Assembly (NCBI GenBank): GCA_905160935.1 | Contig: CAJHZI010000206.1 | Coordinates: 432,501-496,500 of the forward strand | DNA: 64,000 bases | Origin: Enchytraeus crypticus | Lineage: Eukaryota > Annelida > Clitellata > Enchytraeida > Enchytraeidae | Direction: 5' to 3' | In this document: piece after piece, positions 10,791-33,200 of the stretch | Numbering within the stretch: the first letter of the stretch is position 1 | Layout: every line of letters starts with the position of its first letter | Notes under the pieces: generated by a model | The model's database searches: none | Seen by the model: only the letters and a program-made list of their open reading frames with translations | What the model was told of the DNA's origin: nothing | Made by a program: the position numbers and the translations under genes

Positions 10791-12100
10791 CAATGGCAAC
10801 ACCAAGCACTATGAAACTAATAGCTAGGCCGACGACCAAAAATGAGCTCAAAATAGTGCAAATCCAATTTCAAAATAACATGTTCTACAATAGGAAACTA
10901 AAGAAAAGAACGTTAACGTGATGTACAAGATTACAAATAACAGGAAAACTACGAAAGCAGAGATAAAATAAATACTATTTTATACTACTTAACTTAAAGA
11001 GCTCTGAATATAAAGATATTAGCACAATAATTCGTAATGTGTTTCAATATCCTACCTAGAAAGTTAGCTTGACTCTATATTTTATTACAACAACGACATT
11101 GCAATACGTGCTACTGTCGTCTGTCTTCAACGATATCATAGATGACTAAATACTAACTAATATACACTAACTTAATCTACAGTCCGAAAGATGCCTCTAT
11201 TTAGCGGACTTCCATTGTTTGACTTGGGCACGATACGACGTTTTATTTTTCTTGATTCTGATATTATACTTAAAGCAGAGAAACTTTGAGAATTGAAAGA
11301 AAAATCAGATACTCTAATAAAACTTCGATCAGTCACAAAATTAAAAAAAACACTACTTAGCTATTTTCGCAAGCAACTTGTTTAAATGCAAAAGCCAATA
11401 TTTGATTGTTAGTTAAAAGTTAATATTTATTGTTTGATGTTTTTACACAATGCAAAAGTAAACAAAGAATCATCTGTTCACATGACCTGACCTAGAAAAA
11501 ATCTTTAAAGTTTTTTTTATATTTTCACTTTTAGTTTTGAATCTAAGATTATTGACAGCACTATATTATAGATCAAAGGGATTCTACTTCAGTAAAATAC
11601 CTCTATTAAATTCGTATGCCTATGCCAGTTACTCCAATACAAATTATTTCCATTTTTCTCATTTGCAACTTTGCATCCTTCCTCTGAAAAAAGAGTATTT
11701 ATATTTGAATTTAATTTACACATCTATGTAAACAAGGTAGTATCGGCTGGTTGATTTAAGAAATAAAGGTGATTTATTTAAATTGTAACTTAAATTAATT
11801 ATACTGGGTCAGGAAGGTGAAGAAGAAGGTGAAGTATTTAAATTTTAGCTGAAATTAATTATCCTGGTTCAAGAAGTCATGAAGGCATGTAACACCAGTC
11901 CAGTCGTAATTGAATACTTCATCTTATAAAAATTGTAAAGGAAATTGTTCACTTATAAGGAATAGGATAATAATTGCACTACTTTTAAGACCCATTTAGA
12001 CTACTTTGCAGATTCTAGCAGATTATTATAAATCTTTTCCATAATAATAATAATAGTAATAGTAGTAATAATAAAAATAATTAATGCATTTCCTATGAAC
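10791..12100. other. Intergenic, mostly unrecognised
   Basis: 10755-10880 shares GTCAATGGCAAC..ACGACCAAAAATGAGC with 42640-42740 and 61240-61330, an unassigned repeat family. The remainder is AT-rich with no supported gene; the ORF at 11537-11731 has no recognisable homology. Confidence 0.4.
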
Positions 12101-12139
12101 GCCGCTAAATGCAATAAGCCGCAGTAGCTCTCCTTGGTT

Positions 12140-12310
12140 AATCATGTTTGCTATTGATAGGCTAGCGCCAACTGGCAACCAGCTATGATGCACGATTAAC
12201 CTTCCCTGTGTCTAAGGGGATATCTACGGTTTGATGACACCTGGACTTTGAACCTAGGCCACTTGCATCCGAGGCAAACACTCTAACCTTTATGCCATAT
12301 CTCCTTCCTT
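12140..12310 (-). repeat. SINE-E copy
   Basis: GCGCCAACTGGCAACCAGC..GATTAACCTTCC..GAACCTAGGCCACTTGCATC..AACACTCTAACC, shared with 39955-40135. Reversed, it has A-box (GGTTAGAGTGT) and B-box-like (GGTTCAAAGTCC) words, so probably tRNA-derived. Confidence 0.6.
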
Positions 12311-12694
12311 GCATAGCAACTTCTTAGCATACTTTAGAAGTATGTTAACAATGTGATAGGTCCTTAACTGGCCTGTAGAATTTACTGTTCAGATTTAATC
12401 GCCAATTTTGATGTGTCTAGATCCATTCATCATGAGATGTATCATATATTTCTTGGCTCACTATATACCCGATCTACTGATCTACTATATTATTGTTATT
12501 TATGTAGAATACTAATTTTTACTACTTAAGTTAATAACACACTCAACTTAACTTGGATTATATGAATTAAGCTGTGATAGGTCATTGGGGTATCTCTTCA
12601 GGCAATATAATGTTAAGCAGTACTTACTAGTTTGAAAATATCAAATTTTCTAATATTACTTCACTAGAATTAAGTTGGTAGTGTCATATTGCTT

Positions 12695-12763
<69 letters not shown>

Positions 12764-12849
12764 GCTAATGCTAAGGTTAGCGTCAGTTTCCTCACCCGAA
12801 AGTGATATATATATATATATATATAGAAATATAAATTATATATAAATAT

Positions 12850-12932
<83 letters not shown>

Positions 12933-12945
12933 TAATATTTATATA
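12695..12945. repeat. (TA)n tract enclosing a SINE-A end fragment
   Basis: TA repeats at 12700-12762 and 12806-12930. The island 12763-12805 (AATGCTAAGGTTAGCGTCAG..TTTCCTC) is the 3' end of SINE-A, reversed. Confidence 0.85.
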
Positions 12946-13120
12946 TAATTGATATCTATTAAGTTTACTAACTAGTATTTAGTTTATTAGTATTGAGATC
13001 ACTGGTACTTATCGAATATTAGTAGAACTAGTAGAAAGTTGTGCTTTGCAAATGTTGTATTGCTAGTAATTAATGTCTTATTCAATTTTTGCTGCAGTGA
13101 CAATTTAAGAAACGCTAAAC

Positions 13121-22964
<9,844 letters not shown>

Positions 22965-23004
22965 CGGTCTCAATAACCACTATTACTTGACAACGAAAAC
23001 TTAT

Positions 23005-23075
23005 CTGGCAGTGTCATGGTCGAACTCGGTCTTCGAGACTACTTCACAGAAAGAGTTCAATAGTAATAATAATCT
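23005..23075 (+). repeat. Short interspersed repeat, CAGTGTCATGG family
   Basis: GGCAGTGTCATGGTCGAACTCGGTCTTCGAGAC shared (in pieces) with 39882-39945 and 52935-53000. Confidence 0.55.
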
Positions 23076-23461
23076 AAATAATGTTTATGATGAGTTTTTT
23101 CATTTCAGCCTTTATCGGGCTGCTCGATTCCATATCGATATTCCATGTCGATAGTTGAAGATCGTTTTACTTAATTCTAATTTTGTGTGAAGTTTTTTTA
23201 AAAATTCTATTAAAGTGAATTTGGTGTGTTGTATTTAGATTTTTTTTAAATTTACAAGAGTAACAATTGAGTGTATCTAATGGAAATATTTATGGGGCTC
23301 CAATGTGATGAATCTGTATAACTTTTAATCCGTTTGTTTCTTATCAAACAGTACAATTCAGCTAAACATACAATTACTTGAGCTAAATATATTTACAATT
23401 CTCAGGCTAGGAAAATGTCAGATGAATTTAAGAAATGTTGAGATCAGTTTTGTAATATGAG

Positions 23462-23464
<3 letters not shown>

Positions 23465-23502
<38 letters not shown>

Positions 23503-23550
23503 TATATAAAGGGAGAGAGAGATATAGAGAGATAAATAAGAGTCAAGGCG
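23465..23550. repeat. (GA)n microsatellite
   Basis: GAGAGAGA run then TATATAAAGGGAGAGAG; lies between ALG12 and IFT122 3' ends. Confidence 0.95.
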
Positions 23551-23745
23551 CATGTGCATCCTTGATTCTTCAGCATCCCACATATACATTATCTTTCTGC
23601 TTATATACGCAGCGTAAGTCGTTAGCAAAATTGTTTGCCGGCTTCCGCTATACTCTAGAGGAAAACTTTGATTCAATTCTGACTTTGTTATATAGGCTAT
23701 CGTAAGACGTAGAGCTTTCATAAAGATAATCATTAGCGCCGCTAA

Positions 23746-23780
23746 CCAATTCTAAATGCCCTGAGTGCATTTAGAATTGG
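23746..23780. other. Perfect 14-bp hairpin
   Basis: CCAATTCTAAATGC and GCATTTAGAATTGG separated by 7 bases. Could be a MITE core or a transcript-end structure between the convergent genes. Confidence 0.7.
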
Positions 23781-23929
23781 CTACATCATTGTGCATTTTG
23801 CAATTATCTTATGCAATCATTGGACAATTTTATATAAATGATGACTTTAGACTCTGTTCAGAACTCTGATTGTCCAATTCCAGAGAGGACGTGAAATCAG
23901 ACAGATAGAGACAAAATATGAGAGAGCGA

Positions 23930-23938
23930 GAGGGAGAG

Positions 23939-23973
<35 letters not shown>

Positions 23974-23995
23974 GAGAAGGAGAAAAAAGGAAGAG
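23930..23995. repeat. (GA)n microsatellite
   Basis: GAGAGAAACAGAGAGAGAGAG, just beyond the IFT122 3' end. Confidence 0.9.
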
Positions 23996-24119
23996 ATATG
24001 GAGATATACAGTTTCATGAGTTAATAAATTGTAAACTTGTGTTGATTAGCTTCAATTAATTAGTACTGGATTCAACTAATCGCCTCTAGTCGCTGCGTCA
24101 TGTAGAAGTGATTATCGGG

Positions 24120-24200
24120 TTACTCGTCAGTGGGTGTGCGACAGTAGGGACAACGATTGTGCTGTAGAGCCAGCAGCTCATAATCGTCTTTATGAAAGAT
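24120..24200 (-). CDS. IFT122: IFT122 exon 28 and stop (residues 1167-1192)
   Basis: GTGTTCAG|ATCTTTC to [23 protein letters not shown] then RTPTDE; CPYC completes the site opened in exon 27. Confidence 0.96.
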   Translation of the reverse strand: MFHKDDYELLALQHNRCPYCRTPTDE

Positions 24201-27200
24201 CTGAACACATGACAAAACAAGTCCATTAATACCACTCCAGTTGTGTCCGCAACACTGGAGAGTAGACATACCGTTTACTGCGCGTATCGTAAAAGGCGAC
24301 TAGCGATAACTAGAGAAGGCAATGTGATACTATCTCAGAAGCCATAATTGTTCCTAATTAAAGGAAATTTTACCGTAAGCACATTTTGAAGGAACGTATT
24401 GTATTTTACGTAACACTTAAATATTGGTAAACGCTATCTGTCATAAACACACTAAATACAGGACGCTAAATGTTCACGAAGATAAAACTCATTGAGTAAT
24501 TACTACAAATAACAAGTACAACATTACATAGAGCGATATCAGTGATAGTAGAACAAAATCATTACAAAATACCATAGTGACAGGAACAATAAACGTAAAA
24601 ACGAAGAAATGGTCGGCAGAGGATGACATTCATTACTCATTAGGAGTCTAATGCAAATGGATGCAGATAACAGAAACAGAGATGATCAGAGCAACAATGG
24701 ACAGAGACATATGGAGGAACATGACCATGACCGCCTAGGCTTGGAACAGGCAGGACACTTGAAGATAAAGAAGAGTGATGGCAATGATAACAGTGATGAA
24801 AATGATAATAGTGATAACAATGATGATGATGATAACAATGATAACAGTGATGATAATGCTAACAATGATGATAATGCTAACAATGATAAAACAGTTATAA
24901 CAATGATGAAATTAATAACAATGATAAAACAGTTATAACAATGATGAAATTGATAACAATGATAAAACAGTTATAACAATGATGAAATTGATAACAATGA
25001 TAAAACAGTTATAACAATGATGAAATTGATAACAATGATAAAACAGTTATAACAATGATGAAAATGAGAACAATGGTAACAGTAATATAAGTGATAACAG
25101 TAAAGTGATTTTGAGAAATGTAAAAGACAACCTTATTGCAGGCGTTGCACTTAGCCATGGGCACGTCTAGCATGACAATCTTGTAGTACTGGTATCTGAG
25201 AGGCTTAGGCCACTGACATATCATCACCTCAGTGCGAGACATAGAGCGTAGTACATCTCTGTTACATACGATCTTCTTAAACTCTCCACTACTCTGTTTA
25301 CACAATACAGACAATAACACAGTGTTACTATCACTCAATATCTCTCTCTCTCTCCCTCCTGTTATCATTATCAATGTCATGTTCGTTGTCATTACCATCG
25401 TCATTATCATAGTCGTTATCATTCTCATTATCATTTATTATCATTGTCATTATCATTGTTATTATAATTGTCAATATCATTATCATCGTAAAAGCTGGTA
25501 AAGCTTATGTTAACGTCAGTTTCCTCACTCGAAAGCGATGTCAGTGACGGGCGAGCCCAGGATTTGAACCCAGCACATACTGATCCGCGGTCGAGTATCT
25601 TTACCGACTTCGCCACTGGTCCAGCCATTATCATCGTCATTATCAATGTCAATGTCTTGGTCTTACAAGAGTTTCTATATTATCATTATCAATGTTATTT
25701 ACATCCTCTCTACCATCGCCATTACCATCATCATTATCATTGCATTTATCATTGTCATTGCCATAATCACTGTCATTATCATTATCGTAGTCATTTTAAT
25801 TCATTGCTATTATCATTGCCATTATCATTTTTAGTATCATTAGTCAATTATTTGCCATTATCATCGTCATCAGGCCTACCATAGTCATTATAATTGTCAT
25901 TATAATTGTCATTATAATTGTCATTATAATTGTCATTATAATTGTCATTATAATTGTCATTATCATTGTCATTATCATTGTCATTATAATTGTCATTATA
26001 ATTGTCATTATAATTGTCATTATCATTGTCATTATCATTGTCATTATAATTGTCATTATCATTGTCATTATCATTGTCATTATCATTGTCATTATAATTG
26101 TCATTATAATTGTCATTATCATTGTCATTATCATTGTCATTATCATTGTCATTATCATTGTCATTATAATTGTCATTATAATTGTCATTATCATTGTCAT
26201 TATCATTGTCATTATCATTGTCATTATAATTGTCATTATAATTGTCATTATCATTGTCATTATAATTGTCATTATCATTGTCATTATCATTGTCATTATC
26301 ATTGTCATTATCATTGTCATTATCATTGTCATTATAATTGTCATTATCATTGTCATTATCATTACTATCGTCATTATCACTGTCAATGCCCTAGCTTTAC
26401 ATCAGTCTCCATATTTTAGAGAAATATTGAGCTCTCACCTCAAAGCTGACAAATCTAGTGTTGAACGGATCATGCTTAGAGTTCTGCTCGTCCAACATGG
26501 CCGCATACTCCTCCTCTATTTTCTGAGCGTCCCCAGTGACTGATGTCATCGTCAAGGTTCTTACCGTAGACATTAAACACATTATCTTGTTCTTTCATAT
26601 TGTCATTATCTTGTTCTTTCATATTGTCATTATCTTGTTCTTTCATATTGTCATTATCTTGGTTGTTGTCGACTTATTATTAATAATAAATATTAATAGT
26701 CTTATTATTTACTATTGTCATTGTCTTATGTTGTTCTTTATTTATTTATGAGACGAGTAGAGTTTTCTATTGACTGGAGCCAGTGGGGATGTCGGTAGAT
26801 AATCGACCGCGCATCAGTATGTGCGGGGTTCAAATCCTGGGCTCGCCCGTCACTGACATCGCTTTCGAGTGAGGAAACTGACTTTAACATTAGCTTTTTT
26901 GCTTTATATAATCATGTCTTATTTACATGTATACTTTGTGTTTATAAGATTTAGAGTAAGCTACTACCTCTCTCTCTCGTTCTTTTTTCTCTCTCTCTTT
27001 CTCTCACAACCATGGGCTGTTTACCATATGAGTATATACCATATAATATATATATTTACCATAATGTAAAAATTAGGTATTAATGCATAGTTACATCCTC
27101 AGATCGTTTTCATTGTCTTCCTCGTTATCTAAATTAGCATTAATAAGATAAAAAAAGATAAGTGTGATGATTTAGCAGAATATGATAGAAGAGGGAGGCC

Positions 27201-30200
27201 GGATCTATTATACCAGGAAGTCAGGATATTAACAAGAACCGACAAGGAGATGCAAAGAACATTAGTAATAATGGGTAAAGATGGGGAATTGAAGACAGAG
27301 CTGGAAGAAGTAAAAGAAAGATGGAGAGAATATGTAGAGGAATTGTATGATAAGGCTGGGAAACCAGTTCAAGAGATTTTTAATAGAAGAAGAAAATATC
27401 ATAGAAAACGATAAAAGAGGCCCCGATTTAATGAAGGAGGAAATTTATTCTGCAATTAAAAGTATGAAGAAGGGAGGCAGTCGGAATAGATGAAATCCCA
27501 GCAGATTCTTGATAATTTGAAGGAGAAACACTCATAAGTTAGTGGAGTTATGTATTGAAGTGTACAATACAGGTATTTGGCCAGACGACTTCACCTAGTC
27601 AGTGATGATCCCAATTCACAAAAAGCCAATGCTGTGGAGTGTTCGGATTACAGAACAATCAGCTTATACCTCATGCATCGAAGATTTTCTTAAAGATAGT
27701 AAATAATTGCATTCAGTCGAAAGCAGAGATGATACTTAGCAAGACACAATTTGGTTTTAGGAAAGGATGCGGCACAAGAGAAGCAATAGGAGTAATGCTG
27801 GTTCTTTGCGAAGAAGCTTAGAATATGGAAATGACGTTTTTGTATGCTTTGTAGACTTCGAGAAGGCCTTTGACAGGATTGATTGGATAACGATGATGAA
27901 TGTCTTAAAAAGATTAGGAATTGACTGGAGAGATAGAAGATTAATTTTGAACTTGTACATGAATCAAAGAGCAGTAATCAAAATCCAACAAGAATACTCA
28001 GAAGAAGGTGAAATAGGACGTGGAGTAAGACAAGGTTGTAGCATTTCGCCACTGCTGTTTAACATTTACGCTGAGGCAATGATGGAGGAAGCCATGGAAG
28101 ACTTGGAAGAAGGAATAAAGTAGGAGGGAATTTGTTACAAGATGTACGTTTTGCAGATGACCAAGGAATGGTAGCGGCAGCGAGATTGGATTGCAGAAGA
28201 TAATGGATAGGCTGAATGATACGGCCCTAAGATATGGCATGAAGATTAATATAAAAAAGACCAAGGTTATGAGAGTGTCCAATAATAAAGGTGAAGTTAA
28301 TATCACAATAAATGGTACGAACTTGGAACAGGTAAGGAGGTTCAAATATTTGGGTCATACTATAACAGATGACGGGAAATGTGAGACGGAAATATGCAGT
28401 AGGATTGCACAAGCAAAAGCGGCCTTTGGTAGTAGAAAAGAACTATTAACAAAAAGTCTAAAGAAAGACACAAAGATAAAGATAGCGAAAACTTTGATCT
28501 GGACCACGCTTTTGTATGGATGTGAAACATGGACCTTAAGGAAGGAAGATATTAGGAAACTGGAGGCATTGGAAATGTGGAGTTGGAGAAGAATGGAGAG
28601 GATTAGCTGGACTCAAAAGGTTACAAATGAGGAAGTTCTGGAGAGAGTTGGCACAGATAGACAATTGATAAATGTATTAAGAAATAGGAAGAAGAGATGG
28701 ATAGGACATATTCTAAGGGGAGAAGGTCTATTGAAAGAGATCATAGAAGGTAGAATGGAAGGAAAAAGAGGCAGGGGCAGGCCGAGATTAGGTATTTAGA
28801 TGATTTAAGGACCCACTTATATGTGGAAATGAAGAGGAAGGCGGAAGACAAAGAGTGGAGGCTTTATGTACCATGGACCTGCCAGTAGGCAGTGCACTAA
28901 GAGAGAGAAGATAAAAAATACTAGTAGCATAGATAAGATCAAAGGATACTAGTAGTATTGAGAAGATCAAAGGATACACTAGCATTGATAAGATCAAAGG
29001 ATACTAGTAGCATTGATAAGATCAAAGGATACTAGTAGCATTGATAAGATCAAAGTATGCTAGTAGCCTTGATAAGATCAAATGATATAAGATAAAAGGA
29101 TACTTGTAGCTTTAAATTCTCTCTTTTTCTCTCGCTGGTGTCTGCTGTTTGGAGGCTCTAGCTCGAGCAATGATATCGCCTCAGCATCAGTGATGTCAGG
29201 GTCTATGAAAAACTCTATCAGTGGCAACAGCTCTGCATAGTCAATTGAGCAATCAATCAATTAATCAGTCAATTGATCAATTGAGTAATCAATCAATCAA
29301 TTGATGAATCTATCATTCAATTAATCGATCGATCAATCAATTTATTATTCGATTGATCAGTTAATCAAGCAATTAATTCCTTATTTAATCTGATAATTAG
29401 CTACTTCAAATACAAATCCGGTATTCGGAATAAGCTTAGTTTAATGAAAGATAAGTATAACAAGTACTGAACAAATGTATTGAACAAATGTATTGAACAA
29501 ATGTATTGAACAAATGTATTGAACAAATGTATTGAACAAATGTATTGAACAAATGTATTGAACAAATGTATTGAACAAATGTATTGAACAAATGTATTGA
29601 ACAAATACATTGAATAAATGTACTGAACCAGTTTCCTGAACAAGTGTAGTTAAACTATAGTTAAATTATATATAACACTATAGCTAAACTGGAATTCAAG
29701 AAAATATGATGATGAAGATTGTGATAATGTTGACTATGATGATGGTGATGATGGTGACGATGACGAAGGTGATGATGGTAATGATGATGGTGATGATGAT
29801 ACAATTAAACAATTATAAGCTGGATCATAAACTCACCGAACGCTACGAAAGAGAAGACGAATGGTTGACGACAGTTGACGCAAGTGTTACCACTGCTGTT
29901 GAGAAGTGGGTTTGTAGTAGAGCAGCGGTAGCAGAGTGGTAACAGGTCCTGAACAATCATGATAAATCAATTAATGAAGAATCTATCAGGATCAATGACG
30001 ATTAGCATCAGCTTCTACACTGTAGCTCTTTACAGTTCAATACTATTTTCATTATTTATGTTTATTATCTCCAATTTGTCTACAAACTTATGTTGCTATG
30101 TTGTTTCCATGTTTCCGGTAGTCAGCTAGATAGAGCTCAATTTGGCTCTTTCTGACGGCCGTTTTATTTGTATTCTGTCTCGTTTGTATGCGCTTTGTGT

Positions 30201-33200
30201 ATATTTTGATTCAGTTACAAATAAAAGATCATGGTTCTCTCAAAGGCGATTTCAGGAATGTCTGAGTGGCGCACTAGCTAAAGTATACTATACAGGAATC
30301 ATTCAGGATTTAAATCCACAATGGAAGTAGGATAAGCCAATTAAATAAATAATAAATAATAAATAAAGGTTTAACGTTCGTTTCCTCATACAAGGATGAT
30401 GTCAGGGACGTCAGATCATTAGAGATCAAGCTATCAACTAAACTACAACAACTGATTGACTGACAGATATGAACAAAAACTTATCATTGAAAGCTAAACC
30501 CCTCAACCCATAATCACCTTATGACTGATTAATAATCATTATATAGTAGTTAAGTTGAATACCACGCGTCTGTAGAAGTTCTACTTCTAACTTCTACTTC
30601 AAATTAATTATCGACTGATAAATAAACACAAAATCACAGCAATATCGAAATTTAAAGTTGTAATATCTTATATAGTGCTTGCTCGCAACACTAAGATCAA
30701 AATCAAAGCATAATTTCTTTACTGGCTGGTTGACCAATAGTTTAATTGACTGATTGATGAATAGATCGATTAATTGATTGATAGATTAATTGATTGATCG
30801 AGTAATTGATTGATCGATTAATTGACTGATCGAGGAATCCAATGCTTGATTGATCGCAAATGGACTAATCGAAATTCGACTGCCTGATTAAGAAATCGAT
30901 TGATTGACTGATTGATTGATTGATTACCTCGGTATCATGGAAAGCCTTGCCCCTAATCATCACGGCGCCCATGTCAGCTGACTCCTGGTATCTAGCTGGC
31001 ACCCTCAGGGTCTCGAGCTTCTCGTAGGCGTGACGGGCGAGCTTGAGCGCCCCGAGTAGCTTGCTGTGCTTGGCCAGGGTGTAGAGAGTCGCCCTGTGGC
31101 GTTAAATTAGGTCAGGTTAAGAAAATATGGGACAGGTTAAGAAAAGATAGGTCAGGTTAAGAAAAAATGGGTCAGGTTAAGAAAATATAGATCAGGTTAA
31201 GAAAATAGTGGTGAGGTTAAGAAAAGATAGGTGAGGTTAAGAAAAAACAGGTGAGGTTAAGAAAAAATAGGTCAGGTTAAGAAAAAATGGGTCAGGCTAA
31301 GAAAAAATAGGTCAGGTTAAGAAAAATGGGTCAGGTTAAGAAAAGATGGATCAGGTTAAGAAAAGATGGGTCAAGTTAAGAAAGGATGGGTCAGGTTAAG
31401 AAAAATGGGTCAGGTTAAGAAAAAATGGGTCAGGTTAAGAAAATATGGGTCAGGTTAAGAAAAGATACGTCAGATTAAGAAAAGATAGGTTAGGTTAAGA
31501 AAAGTGAGATAAGTGCAAGTAAAGACTATAACAGCAGCAACAACTAGTGTGCAACTGTAAATGTTTTGAGAAAGCAGATATTAAAACTTGATTAATCAAT
31601 ACAGAGCAATCAATTAACCTGTTAATTAAAGAGAGAAACAATATAAAAGCTATCCAATCAATTTTTCACTCAATTAAACAATCACACACTAAGTTAACAA
31701 ATTCATCAATTAATCAATCAATCAACTATAACAATCACTCGAACCGTAAGCAAATGAACAACTCCAATATTAAAGAATCAGTCAATCAATCGATCAATCA
31801 GTAAGTCAGTCATTCAGTCAATCAATCAACCAATCAATCAATCAATAAATCAGTCATTCAGTCATTCAGTCAATCAATCGATCAATCAGTAAGTCATTCA
31901 TTCAGTCAATCAATCAACCAATCAATCAATCAATATATCAGTCATTCAGTCAATCAATCGATCAATCAGTAAGTCAGTCATTCAGTCAATCAATCAACCA
32001 ATCAATCAATCAATAAATCAGTCATTCAGTCATTCAGTTAATCAATCGATCAATCAGTAAGTCAGTCATTCAGTCAATCAATCAATCAATCAATCAAATT
32101 CTGTAGTAAGCACAACGGATACACTTTGGAGATTCCAGCTGGAGGATCGTTGATGGTCAGTAGACAGTGCCAGAGATATCGAGATATGTTGAATAGAGTC
32201 TCAGGCTGTAGCGAAGTGAATGGTTCTTCCTGGTTACATAAAAATGTATTGTTTTAACAGAATGTATTGTTTTTTGTCAATATCAACAATGACAGAATTT
32301 ATGAACTTAGTGCATCGAGGTGAATGGCTCATATTGGTTACGTAAAATTCATTAGAATTATGCATAGATAATACAATCAATATAAATTGAAATTCTTATT
32401 ATTATTATTAATTATTAATAATATCAATAATAATGTAAAATAATTATAAATTTACTATAGCTAGCTGAATGAATATTCCTGGTTAGTAATATATTCAATA
32501 TAAAGAATTTGTAAACATATTTAGACGTTTTACTAAAAACTACATAACAACAAAGCGGGAGCGGGTTTAATGCACTGGTTTAGAGCAGGCTGGAGCCAAT
32601 AAAGCAAGTTAAGCAACGTCGGTCCAGGTTTAAACTAGTTCTATCAAATTTGAACAAACACTTGAGGGTATTGAAAGTTTACCCTTAATCTAATTAACCC
32701 ACTGACAGCAATGCACTGCATAACAACAATTAATGGCAACAGATGGTAATAATCGTGAAAGTAATGAAATTTAAAAAGAAAACGAACACAAATTTGAACA
32801 GACCGTAAACCGTTGTATGAAGTGATAGGCATAGTACATCTCGGCTCGTCTCTGAAATTCCTGGAACTTCTTCAACATGCTGTCACGTGACGTGTTGTTC
32901 TCGTCTGTCACAAGACAACAACAACATTTAACACGCTGTCACGTGACGTGTTGTTCTCGTCTGTCACAAGACAACAACATTTAACACGCTGTCACGTGAC
33001 GTGTTGTTCTCGTCTGTCACAAGACAACAACAACCTTAAACACGCTATCACGTGACGTGTTGTTCTCGTCTGTCACAAGACAACAACAACATTTAACACG
33101 CTGTCATTTGATGTGCTGTTCTCGTCTGTCACAAGACAACAACAACATTTAACACGCTGTCACAAGACGACAACAACATTTAACAAGCTGTCACAAGACA

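Noticed and set aside
25844-26386. 180-aa [13 protein letters not shown]
   Set aside because: 12-bp satellite; no coding features.
26522-26539. Alternative start of IFT122 exon 26 at 26522
   Set aside because: Good AG but it breaks the phase with exon 25; the outer acceptor preserves it.
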